Below are positions 46,993 to 54,768 of a DNA stretch of 64,000 bases, in pieces. The notes under the pieces were generated by a model. The model searched no databases and was not told where the DNA came from. It saw only the letters and a list, made by a program, of their open reading frames with translations. The stretch lies in contig DUBB01000007.1 in the NCBI GenBank assembly GCA_012960535.1, positions 39,625 through 103,624 on the forward strand, given 5' to 3'. The DNA comes from Gammaproteobacteria bacterium. GTDB lineage: Bacteria; Pseudomonadota; Gammaproteobacteria; Pseudomonadales; Azotimanducaceae. A program made the translations under genes and the position numbers. Every line of letters starts with the position of its first letter. The first letter of the stretch is position 1.

Positions 46993-48681
46993 ATGATCAG
47001 CAACACACCTAAGCAAAGACTATGGCTCTGCCTCCACTTCTCCAGGCTTCCCCTGGAAGTATTCAGCCGCTCAATAGCAGAGCCTTCAGCTTATAAAGAG
47101 CCTTCAGCCCATAAAGAGCCCTCAGCGAACAAAGAGCCCTCAGCCCATAAAGAGCCTTCAGCCCATAAAGAGCCCTCAGCGGACAAAGAGCCCTCAGCCC
47201 ATAAAGAGCCTTCAGCCCATAAAGAGCCGTCAGCTCATAGAGAGCCCTCAACACACAAAGAACAAAAAAAGCCGTTGGCTAACAACTTCGAAGCGTTGAT
47301 AACCCCCGTCTCTATTACATCAGCTGGTCGTATCTTTATGAGTAATACTGCAGCCTGCGCAGCAGGAATAGAAACCGGCAGCATTGCCAGCAGTGCGCAC
47401 GCTATTTGCAGCAACCTAAAATGTATTAGCCGAAATGAAGAAAAAGAAACCCGGGCATTACTACAACTCGCCCACTGGGCTTATCAATTCACCCCCAATG
47501 TCGCTGTAAGGGAACCTCACTGCCTGCTGCTTGATATCACTGGCTGCCTTACCCTGTTTACCGGGCTTGCCAACCTGAAGAAGCAGATCACTGAAAATTT
47601 AATCCCGCTTGGGTACAGTGCAGCAATAGGTGTTAATGTGACACCGCTAGCTGCGTTAATGAGTGCGGAAGCGGGCATTAAAGACAATATCGAGGAAAGC
47701 CCGGCAGAGATCCTTGGTCAGGTCAGCATTCATTACTTACGCATTGAGCTAAAAATTATCAGCCAGTTACAACGAATGGGCATACAAACCCTAGAAGATC
47801 TCTTCAAATTACCCCCATCCGGGTTAAGCCGGCGCTTTGGCAGCGACTTAGACCAGTGCTTATCAAAACTGAAGGGGCTGATACCGGATCCCCAGAAATT
47901 TGTCCCTCAAAAAGTTTCATTCCAGTCCGAATTAAATTTCATGACCGATATCAGCAATCTGCAATCACTGCTCTTTCCAATGAAACGACTCATCGGCGAA
48001 TTCTGTGGATTTACCCGAAGCCGACAGTTATACGCCCATAGTTTTACGATAGAGCTCACCCACCGAAGCCATCCTGCAAAGAAAATCACGATAGATCTGG
48101 CAAAACCGGATAACGACCAGGATATGTTCCTGGCATTGACCCAATTACAACTGGATAGAATCCATGACATGCCAGAAGTCGACAGCCTGGCACTGAAATC
48201 AACTCAATTCTGCCCTGCTAAAACCAGGACAGCTCCGCTGTTTCCGGAAGACCCTGGTTCTACCTTTGGAGTCATGGAGCAGGATAAAAATTCAGCTTAT
48301 CTACTCAACATGCTGACAGCCCGATTAGGGCACGATACCTGTTTCTGTCTGGCCATAGGCAATGATCACAGGCCGGAAAAAACCTGGCAGGCTACCCAGG
48401 TAAAAAAGATTCGCAGCAAGACCATAACCCAGGACCCTGTTAGAGCAACCAGGCCCCTGTTCCTGCTTGACCAACCTAAAAAATTATACGCTCACACCGA
48501 TAGGTCATCACTGAACAGCTTAGGACTAATACAAGGTCCGGAGAGAATCTGTTTTGGCTGGTGGGACGAAAATGGCTTCAGCAGAGATTACTATATCTGT
48601 CAGCACAGCAATGGGGCTATTTACTGGATTTACTACCAGGATTATGAATCCGAATGGTATCTGCATGGATTATTTTCGTAA
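46993..48681 (+). CDS. imuB: ImuB, catalytically dead Y-family polymerase-like protein with EPSAHK repeats
   Basis: 562 residues; about 80 longer than usual (near 480). ImuB is the SOS mutasome hub that links DnaE2 and ImuA to the beta clamp. It begins with the normal QRLWLCLHFSRLPLEVFSRS strand, which is cut off from the rest by 10 copies of a six-residue unit (EPSAHK). Then ALLQLAHWAYQFTPNVAV, LLLDITGCLTLF (the D-E acidic pair of real Y-polymerases is replaced) and LGYSAAIGVNVTPLAALMSA; the tail WYLHGLFS is typical. ATG 46993 is chosen as the longer frame starts with TTG and no conserved sequence precedes it. It shares the imuA promoter. Confidence 0.88.
   Translation: MISNTPKQRLWLCLHFSRLPLEVFSRSIAEPSAYKEPSAHKEPSANKEPSAHKEPSAHKEPSADKEPSAHKEPSAHKEPSAHREPSTHKEQKKPLANNFEALITPVSITSAGRIFMSNTAACAAGIETGSIASSAHAICSNLKCISRNEEKETRALLQLAHWAYQFTPNVAVREPHCLLLDITGCLTLFTGLANLKKQITENLIPLGYSAAIGVNVTPLAALMSAEAGIKDNIEESPAEILGQVSIHYLRIELKIISQLQRMGIQTLEDLFKLPPSGLSRRFGSDLDQCLSKLKGLIPDPQKFVPQKVSFQSELNFMTDISNLQSLLFPMKRLIGEFCGFTRSRQLYAHSFTIELTHRSHPAKKITIDLAKPDNDQDMFLALTQLQLDRIHDMPEVDSLALKSTQFCPAKTRTAPLFPEDPGSTFGVMEQDKNSAYLLNMLTARLGHDTCFCLAIGNDHRPEKTWQATQVKKIRSKTITQDPVRATRPLFLLDQPKKLYAHTDRSSLNSLGLIQGPERICFGWWDENGFSRDYYICQHSNGAIYWIYYQDYESEWYLHGLFS
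47080..47259. repeat. Ten 18-bp tandem copies within imuB
   Basis: Ten head-to-tail units of the form GAGCCTTCAGCCCATAAA encode EPSAHK variants (fifth residue H, Y, N or D; last K or R). Third-position changes (CCT/CCC, TCA) show some age, while several units are identical. Multiple of 3, so frame is kept. Confidence 0.92.
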
Positions 48682-48712
48682 CCTTGCTGGCAATTAACCG
48701 TAGATCATGGAA

Positions 48713-48731
48713 AATAATTATCATCATTATC
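48713..48731. promoter_or_regulatory. Fur-like box upstream of the selenocysteine glutathione peroxidase
   Basis: AATAATTATCATCATTATC matches 16 of 19 positions of the classic Fur consensus GATAATGATAATCATTATC. It is in the 63-bp spacer after imuB, ending 13 bp before the peroxidase ATG. Iron control is an inference. Confidence 0.45.
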
Positions 48732-48744
48732 AGGGACCTTCACA

Positions 48745-49203
48745 ATGTCAGACTTATATGCAATCGAAGTAGAAACAATTACAGGTGAAACCATCTCTTT
48801 AGCAGAATTTAAAGATCAGGCGCTACTGATCGTAAATCTGGCCAGCCAGTGAGGTATGACTCCACAGTACGCAGGTCTGCGTACACTGCATGAAGAAAAT
48901 GATGACCTCCAGGTACTGGGTTTTCCCTGTAATCAATTCGGCGCTCAAGAACCTGGCAGCAATGCAGAAATTCTTGATTTTGCCAGGTCAAAATACAATG
49001 TAACCTTTCCGATGTTTTCGAAAACCGATGTGAATGGTGATAATGAGAGCCCTCTATTTAGTTTACTCAAACGAGAACAACCAGGTGATATCGGCTGGAA
49101 TTTTACTAAATTCCTGGTCAATCGAGACGGTAAGGTTGTTGCCCGTTTCGACCCTCGCACGTCACCAGAAGAGATTGCCGGAAAATTGTCGGAGATGCTT
49201 TAG
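48745..49203 (+). CDS. gpx: Glutathione peroxidase, selenocysteine-containing (UGA at 48850)
   Basis: 152 residues when UGA is read as Sec. ATG 48745 has GGGA 8 bp upstream. The motif is NLASQ-U-GMTPQYAGL with Sec36 at the place of catalytic Cys/Sec in all GPx. The tetrad partners Gln68 (GAQEP), Trp118 and Asn119 (WNF) are in place, as is LGFPCNQFG. Residues FARSKYNVTFP lack the resolving Cys of thioredoxin-dependent GPx (FC...), which fits a one-selenol, glutathione-using enzyme. A hairpin after the UGA is listed separately. If UGA were a stop the product would have 35 residues, while the downstream frame is perfectly conserved. It could use glutathione kept reduced by gor. Confidence 0.93.
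48867..48884 (+). promoter_or_regulatory. SECIS-type hairpin of glutathione peroxidase, fdhF-like apex
   Basis: GTACGCA-GGTC-TGCGTAC is a perfect 7-bp stem with a 4-nt loop, starting 14 nt after UGA (48852). The core GCAGGTCTGC is identical to the apex of the E. coli fdhF SECIS, including the GGUC loop contacted by SelB; it lies 3 nt farther from the UGA than in fdhF. Confidence 0.85.
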
Positions 49204-49295
49204 ACCAAGCGCGTTTCTGAGCGATTAGAAAGACCACATGGACACACCATTGTAGGAGATCAGGATGACCCTGTGCCTGTCTACGCAGAAAACTA

Positions 49296-50063
49296 ATGAC
49301 TGAATCAACCTGGGCACAACAGCGCGAACTATTCGATGACATGATCACCCTATACGGTCGTAAAACGACCCTTGAAATACTCAAGAACACCAACTTGAAG
49401 GTATTTCGCCTGCACCTTGCAACCAGCAACAAGCCAGCCCCGATAATCTCGGAAATGAAGCAACTAGCAATCTCGCGAAACATTGAAATACGTATTCACA
49501 ATAAAAAGAACTTGTCACATATATCCAGAAATGCCCGACAGGATCAGGGTGTCGCAATTGACCTCATCGCACCACACTATCGCAAACTGGAACACTTAAT
49601 TAGGTCTGATCTTAAACCGGGAGCCGAGTTCATACTGGTCGATCGAATCACCAATCCCCAAAATCTCGGCATGATTATAAGAAGCATTGCAGCCTCACCC
49701 ATGACTGGTCTGATCCTGCCTACCCAGGGCTGCGCAACAATCGACCCCCTGGTCTATAAAGCCAGTGCCGGATGTCTGCTGAAAACCGACATCTATCGGT
49801 GCAAAACAAGCTTAGATGGTGCCCTGGCGCTACAAGAGAAAGGCTATCAATTGATAGGGCTAAGTGCAGATGGCCGGCTTCGATTAAATGAACTTGACAA
49901 TGAAACACCAAAAATCATGCTACTGGGAAATGAAACTGAAGGTCTTTCAGCAGAATTGCAGGCCGCCTGTGACCAATTACTGGGTATACCCATGGCTAAT
50001 GCTGTGGATTCTCTCAATGTAGCGGTCACCGCTGGCATTATATCCTTCCACCGTATCCGTTAA
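49296..50063 (+). CDS. SpoU/TrmH-family RNA ribose methyltransferase
   Basis: 255 residues. An N-terminal substrate-binding part (about 1-95) with a LYGRKTTLEIL opening like RlmB, then the knotted SPOUT domain: LVDRITNPQNLGMIIRSI (motif 1), LLGNETEGL (motif 2) and IPMANAVDSLNVAVTAGI (motif 3). It uses SAM to methylate a ribose 2'-OH in rRNA or tRNA. The exact target (RlmB G2251 or another site) is unclear since the N-domain is short. Confidence 0.9.
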   Translation: MTESTWAQQRELFDDMITLYGRKTTLEILKNTNLKVFRLHLATSNKPAPIISEMKQLAISRNIEIRIHNKKNLSHISRNARQDQGVAIDLIAPHYRKLEHLIRSDLKPGAEFILVDRITNPQNLGMIIRSIAASPMTGLILPTQGCATIDPLVYKASAGCLLKTDIYRCKTSLDGALALQEKGYQLIGLSADGRLRLNELDNETPKIMLLGNETEGLSAELQAACDQLLGIPMANAVDSLNVAVTAGIISFHRIR

Positions 50064-50142
50064 CGTAGCTTTACACGCTATTTCACTGGAATCTGTTGCC
50101 AATTTCTATTATTGTTGCGGCATCATTGATTCATCCCCAACT

Positions 50143-52059
50143 ATGAAAGCTACTTTATTCACAATTATTGTCTTATTGTCTGTGCTGGGCCTGTCAGGCT
50201 GCGGCAGTGATCCGGGCTTCGATAAGCATGCAGCCTCTCCGTCGGGCCTAGTTCGAGTCATTCATGCCGTTCCTGATGCACCACTACTAGTCGCCGAATT
50301 CGGCAAACAATCCCTCGGTCAGATCAACTATGGTGAATCTGGTGCAATCACCAGAGTCATACCGGACCTATCCAGAGAGACAACCATCAGTTTTGTCGAA
50401 CAAAACAAGTTAACCGCATTAACCACTGTTGACGTGATGGTCCCTCAGAACCAGTTGATTACACTGATCATAGCCGGGACCATGGCCGAGCCTCAGATTA
50501 TCCAGATTAATGAACATGCCGATGATAGTGCCGAAAGCGAAACTAATGCTGGGTTTTCTTTTGTTCATGCTGCCGCTAAAGGACCCGAAGAAATTCAACT
50601 GACGCTGACTGATGATCTTGCCGATTCGGATACTGTCGTCAATGTATCCAAGTACACCAGTTCACCCTATGTTTCAGTGGTTACACGAAAGACTTTGATA
50701 ATCATCTTCGCGTTCAGTGAAGCAGTGACCGGCTTTGCGGACGACGACATTGTCGTGTCGAGCGGTACGCTGAGCAATATCAGCCCTGGCGAGATTGGCA
50801 CGAGCTACACGGCGACGTTCACGCCAAACGACGAATACGATGGGAATATCAGTATTTCGGTTGCCAATGACGCCTATACAGACAGTGATGGTAATCCCGG
50901 CCTGGGCGATACTATAACAATCCAGGCAAGCACGGCTACACCGAGAATGGCCATTACATCGACTCCTGCGGACTTCGCAGCTGGCGAGACGGCGACAATC
51001 ACCTTCACATTCAGTGAAACGACCTTGGGCTTTACCGATAGTGACATCACGGTGTCCGGCGGCACCCTGGATGCGATTAACTCTAGTGATGAAGGCCTGA
51101 CCTACACGGCGATATTCACACCAGCGCCGGAACACGATGGCAATTTCGGCATCGCAGTTGCCAATGACGCCTACACCGACAGTGATGACAACTATGGCAC
51201 GGGCGATGTATGGGCAATCCAGGCGACTACAGACACCCCCACACTCGCCATCGTCACAAATACTGACAATCCGTATAGTTTGAGCGCCATGAACACTTCA
51301 GGAATGAGTACTATCTGGCAATCTGGCACTTTCCAGGCAACCGCTGCGACCCGGTCTTTGATAGTTGTACTGGATCATCACGGTCCTGACCCCGGAAAAA
51401 CAAGAGCATTGCTGGTTAATGGTTCTGGTGCCTATACCTTCCCTGAAGAAAACCTGCAAGCCGCCCTCAGGCTGGTCAATCTAATCCCTGACCAAACTGC
51501 GGTGGACATCTACTCAAACGACGAGTTGATAAGCGAAGACTTGTTGTTCACTGATCAGGTACCTTACATGCCATTAAACTCTGGCAATTACCTGATCAAA
51601 GTAACCACTGCAAACGACCCGGAAAATATCCTGCTGGAAGAGCTTACCTTCGTTTACAGTGGCGAGTATCATTCTCTTTATGTCACCGGGCTTGCTGATG
51701 CAATCAGTCCTTTACTGGTGATCGATAATAACCGAACCATTACAAACCTGGCCCAACTGAACATAATCCAAAATGCGCCTTCATCTGCCTTGCTTGATCT
51801 CTATCTCGTGAAGCAGGGTGAATCAATTGCTGATGTGAATCCCAATGGCAACGACATCAACCCACTTACCATCGCCGGGTTCACCGTCGAAGCTGACTCC
51901 TACGATGTCGTCGTAACCGGCCCTTCTGATAAAACGATACTGGCTGGCCCGGAAACAGTGCAGATGGATGCCGGTCACCTTTATCGCATACTTATCCGGG
52001 ATCCCCAGGGCGGCGGTAGCCCACCGGTGATAGTGATAACCGAGGAAGGCACACAATAA
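50143..52059 (+). CDS. Exported lipoprotein with DUF4397-like and bacterial Ig-like domains
   Basis: 638 residues. Lipoprotein signal ends LGLSGC (Cys20). Residues 30-165 and 395-630 show DUF4397-like sequence (VRVIHAVPDAP, LRLVNLIPDQTAVDIYSNDE and LNIIQNAPSSALLDLY). Between them, about 185-375, two bacterial Ig-like repeats interrupt it: each has ITFTFSE...GF, DI.V..G.L, TATFTP and ISVANDAYTDSDGN. The Ig part is richer in GC than its flanks. Function not known; surface or periplasmic binding is likely. It stands alone between two unrelated genes. Confidence 0.8.
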   Translation: MKATLFTIIVLLSVLGLSGCGSDPGFDKHAASPSGLVRVIHAVPDAPLLVAEFGKQSLGQINYGESGAITRVIPDLSRETTISFVEQNKLTALTTVDVMVPQNQLITLIIAGTMAEPQIIQINEHADDSAESETNAGFSFVHAAAKGPEEIQLTLTDDLADSDTVVNVSKYTSSPYVSVVTRKTLIIIFAFSEAVTGFADDDIVVSSGTLSNISPGEIGTSYTATFTPNDEYDGNISISVANDAYTDSDGNPGLGDTITIQASTATPRMAITSTPADFAAGETATITFTFSETTLGFTDSDITVSGGTLDAINSSDEGLTYTAIFTPAPEHDGNFGIAVANDAYTDSDDNYGTGDVWAIQATTDTPTLAIVTNTDNPYSLSAMNTSGMSTIWQSGTFQATAATRSLIVVLDHHGPDPGKTRALLVNGSGAYTFPEENLQAALRLVNLIPDQTAVDIYSNDELISEDLLFTDQVPYMPLNSGNYLIKVTTANDPENILLEELTFVYSGEYHSLYVTGLADAISPLLVIDNNRTITNLAQLNIIQNAPSSALLDLYLVKQGESIADVNPNGNDINPLTIAGFTVEADSYDVVVTGPSDKTILAGPETVQMDAGHLYRILIRDPQGGGSPPVIVITEEGTQ

Positions 52060-52128
52060 TCAGCACCTGCACAACCTTACCGCCCCGGAACGAACGCTTC
52101 AAGGATGGCTAGGATGATGAAAGACTGG

Positions 52129-53061
52129 CTAGGGGTGTAGCAGCACTTTATAAACCGTTGGATCATCGACAAGCTGGAAGGCTTGCTCACAGGCATCGAA
52201 ACCGAGGCTGGTTATCCTGGGCAACTCAAAATATCCGCCACTAAGCCAGTCAATGGCCCGTTGCATGGGACCACAGCGTGACCCGAGCAGACGAATCTCG
52301 TTTACCATGATCGCCCCCAGGTCAAATTGGCTCAGTTCGGGAAACGTACTCTTCAGCACCAGGGTGCCTCTGGGCTCAAGGCTCGCCAGAGCAGCAGCAA
52401 AGCCCGCCGGACTCCCTGTACAATCGACTGCCAGCGAATAGTGCATCTCGCCGGTGTCAGCCTTGACACTAATGCTGCTATCTTGGATGTGTTGTAACCG
52501 CTGTTGATTTCTCATCAGCAAAGTAACCTCACTGCCTGCCGATGACAGCACATGAGCGACCAGCATTCCCAACCGACCCGCACCGACAACCAGGACACGT
52601 TCCGGAATTTGATCTGCCAGTTGCTCCAGTATTTCAAACGCAGCCGCTGTCGGCTCAGTCAGCACAGCCAGAGAATCCGGCAAGCTATCAGGAATCGTCA
52701 ACAGGTTGTTTTCGGGAACTGCCAAAAACTCAGCAAAAGCACCAGGTCGGTTTTTGATTCCAATTACTTTCCTATCCAGGCAATGCCTGTGCAGGTCCTG
52801 CCGACAGTGCAGACAGTTACCGCAGCCTATATTAATGTCGGCAACAACTCGCTGACCCCGGCGCGGCCCTGTGCTGATCTCGCCTACAAATTCATGACCT
52901 GGAATACCCTTGAACCGGTAATAACCCTGCTGAAGCTCAATATCGGTTCCACAAATGCCCGCATATCTCACCTTTACCAGTAGTTCATCACTACCGAGCA
53001 CGGGCATAGGCAAGCTATCCTGGTAGCTCATGGTTCCTTTTTCTAGCCAGATTCCCCTCAT
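52129..53061 (-). CDS. Zinc-dependent alcohol/polyol dehydrogenase (MDR family)
   Basis: About 310 residues. Catalytic-zinc residues in YAGICGTDIE and GHEFVGE; structural zinc Cys in CGNCLHCRQDLHRHC; NAD(P) loop GAGRLGMLVAHVL. Same layout as threonine or sorbitol dehydrogenases. Shorter than the usual 340-350, with a compact C-terminal part. ATG 53061 (MRGIWLEKG) is favoured over an upstream TTG. Substrate unknown. Divergent from tauD by about 140 bp. Confidence 0.84.
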   Translation of the reverse strand: MRGIWLEKGTMSYQDSLPMPVLGSDELLVKVRYAGICGTDIELQQGYYRFKGIPGHEFVGEISTGPRRGQRVVADINIGCGNCLHCRQDLHRHCLDRKVIGIKNRPGAFAEFLAVPENNLLTIPDSLPDSLAVLTEPTAAAFEILEQLADQIPERVLVVGAGRLGMLVAHVLSSAGSEVTLLMRNQQRLQHIQDSSISVKADTGEMHYSLAVDCTGSPAGFAAALASLEPRGTLVLKSTFPELSQFDLGAIMVNEIRLLGSRCGPMQRAIDWLSGGYFELPRITSLGFDACEQAFQLVDDPTVYKVLLHP

Positions 53062-53201
53062 AGATGACAGTTCCCGATATCCACTGATCAACTCATCGAC
53101 AGCATAATCCAGGCCAAATTAACCGGAAACAGGCAGCATTGAGTTTTCATTAACCTCTGGTTCGTTTATTCTCGATCCTTTAATAAAGCGAGTTTACCTA
53201 A

Positions 53202-54092
53202 ATGGATACCTTAATTGCACCGCCACACTGGACTGTAAAACGATTATCCGGCTCACTGGGTGCAGAAGTGAGTGGATTTGAGCTGGCAGCGCTTTCTCAG
53301 CAGGAAATCGCGACCATCAAAGAACTGCTGATGCAGCACCAGGTGCTCTTTTTTCCCGGACAAAGCCCTACTGTTGAAGAACACGTTGCATTTGGCGAAA
53401 ACTTCGGCCCCCTGGAAGGGCACCCGAACCTCAAGAGCGAGACCGGCACCCACCCTAAAATATTCAAATTAGAGGCCAGCAAAGGGGGTATTGCAGATGA
53501 GTGGCACACCGATATAACGTTTCAGGACCGACCTGCCCTGATGTCCATTCTGCACATGGTCACTTGTCCTGATATTGGCGGCGACACCATGTGGGCCAAT
53601 CTTTATCAAGCCTACAATGAACTGTCCGAGCCCATGAGAGAGCTTTGCCTGGGGCTGACTGCTTTACACGATGCACATCCTCACAACCATCCAGAGCAAA
53701 TGGCGAAACACCCCGTTGTCAGATTACATCCTGAAACAGGACTTCCAGCGCTTTACGTGAATGAGCATTTCACACGACGGATTGTTGAGTTGAATGCATC
53801 TGAAAGTGAGGTATTGCTGCGCTATCTGACGAATTGGGTTACCAGCCCAAAATTCACGGTACGCTATCAATGGACAGCAGGAACCGTATGTATCTGGGAT
53901 AACCGATGTACGCAGCATTTTGTTATAAACGACTTTCAGGGAGAAAGGGTCATTCAAAGAGTCACAGTAATGGGAGATCAGGTCAAAGCCGCCCGGCCAT
54001 CACCCTGGCAGCCTTATCTTCGTAACGGCCCACTTTCAGCAACCAGCCGTCACGACAGGCAACTTTTTAGTTATTTGAGCGAGAGCAACTGA
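53202..54092 (+). CDS. TauD/TfdA-family 2-oxoglutarate-dependent dioxygenase
   Basis: 296-residue non-heme Fe(II) enzyme. Iron ligands H102 and D104 in EWHTDITF and H239 in CTQHFVI; R253 in VIQRVTV binds 2-oxoglutarate. N-terminal GAEVSGFELAALSQQE and HQVLFFPGQ are TauD family blocks. It probably hydroxylates a sulfonate, phenoxy acid or similar compound; the neighbours do not name it. Tail to tail with the GNAT gene (1 bp gap). Confidence 0.9.
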   Translation: MDTLIAPPHWTVKRLSGSLGAEVSGFELAALSQQEIATIKELLMQHQVLFFPGQSPTVEEHVAFGENFGPLEGHPNLKSETGTHPKIFKLEASKGGIADEWHTDITFQDRPALMSILHMVTCPDIGGDTMWANLYQAYNELSEPMRELCLGLTALHDAHPHNHPEQMAKHPVVRLHPETGLPALYVNEHFTRRIVELNASESEVLLRYLTNWVTSPKFTVRYQWTAGTVCIWDNRCTQHFVINDFQGERVIQRVTVMGDQVKAARPSPWQPYLRNGPLSATSRHDRQLFSYLSESN

Positions 54093-54093
54093 T

Positions 54094-54711
54094 TCAATCA
54101 GATAACTTTCTGGCAAAACGAATTGAACTGGAGCCTGAATCGAGAACCTTAAACCCTACCCCGCCGTAAAAACCAATGGCATTAAGATTGCGGCGACTAA
54201 CATCCAGGTGCACGCCATTAATCCCCATTTCCTTTAATCGATTACAGAACACATCGATGAGTACCTTACCCCAGCCCCGTTTCTGCCCTATGGGCAGGAG
54301 ATCGATGTGCAAATGGGCCGAATAATCCTCTATTCCCTGGGGCACCTGGTAGCCCTGGTGCATTAACCCAATCATCTGCTGAGTCCAGGTGTCATTTTCA
54401 CCAGCGCCGGGGTAATTCTGCCTTAAAGGGCCCCACCAATTTGTATCTGCCCATTCCGCAAAAGCGTTGGAATCGCTGGTTCCCATAATATAACCCACCG
54501 GGACAGCTTCCCTGACCAGAATCCAGCACAGGTCAGGTTCGAAATGAACATAAGGCGCCGCATAAAAATGGCCGAGGATTCGCTCATCCACCAATCCGGT
54601 CGCATCCTGCCCGGCATCACCTGTTTGTAAACAGATGCTGTAGAGATACGAAAGATCCTCTGGTTTATACTGCCGTAGAGCAAAACCTTTATTATCTTCA
54701 AGGTTTCTAAT
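54094..54711 (-). CDS. GNAT acetyltransferase with probable AUU start
   Basis: About 205 residues. Conserved sequence (family pattern TGDAGQDAT, then LLGHVYAAPY-like ILGHFYAAPY) extends well upstream of TTG 54594: in-frame codons read FALRQYKPEDLSYLYSICLQ, the true GNAT N-terminus. No ATG, GTG or TTG exists before that point up to an in-frame TAA. An ATT at 54711 has TGAGG 8 bp upstream and gives the right length. The C-domain has IGQKRGWGKVLIDVF (acetyl-CoA loop) and NAIGFYGGVGFKVL. Alternatives are a short frameshift or a start at TTG with a lost N-terminus. Substrate unknown. Confidence 0.62.
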   Translation of the reverse strand: MRNLEDNKGFALRQYKPEDLSYLYSICLQTGDAGQDATGLVDERILGHFYAAPYVHFEPDLCWILVREAVPVGYIMGTSDSNAFAEWADTNWWGPLRQNYPGAGENDTWTQQMIGLMHQGYQVPQGIEDYSAHLHIDLLPIGQKRGWGKVLIDVFCNRLKEMGINGVHLDVSRRNLNAIGFYGGVGFKVLDSGSSSIRFARKLSD

Positions 54712-54768
54712 TCTTAGAACCTCACTTATGATTGTCCCTTCATATTAACCCATGAGAGAAAAATAGCA

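Noticed and set aside
48745..49203. Gpx and FrnE genes considered as pseudogenes with premature stops
   Set aside because: Both TGAs fall exactly at the catalytic Cys/Sec codon, both frames are otherwise intact and both have SECIS-type hairpins; random nonsense mutation would rarely do this twice.
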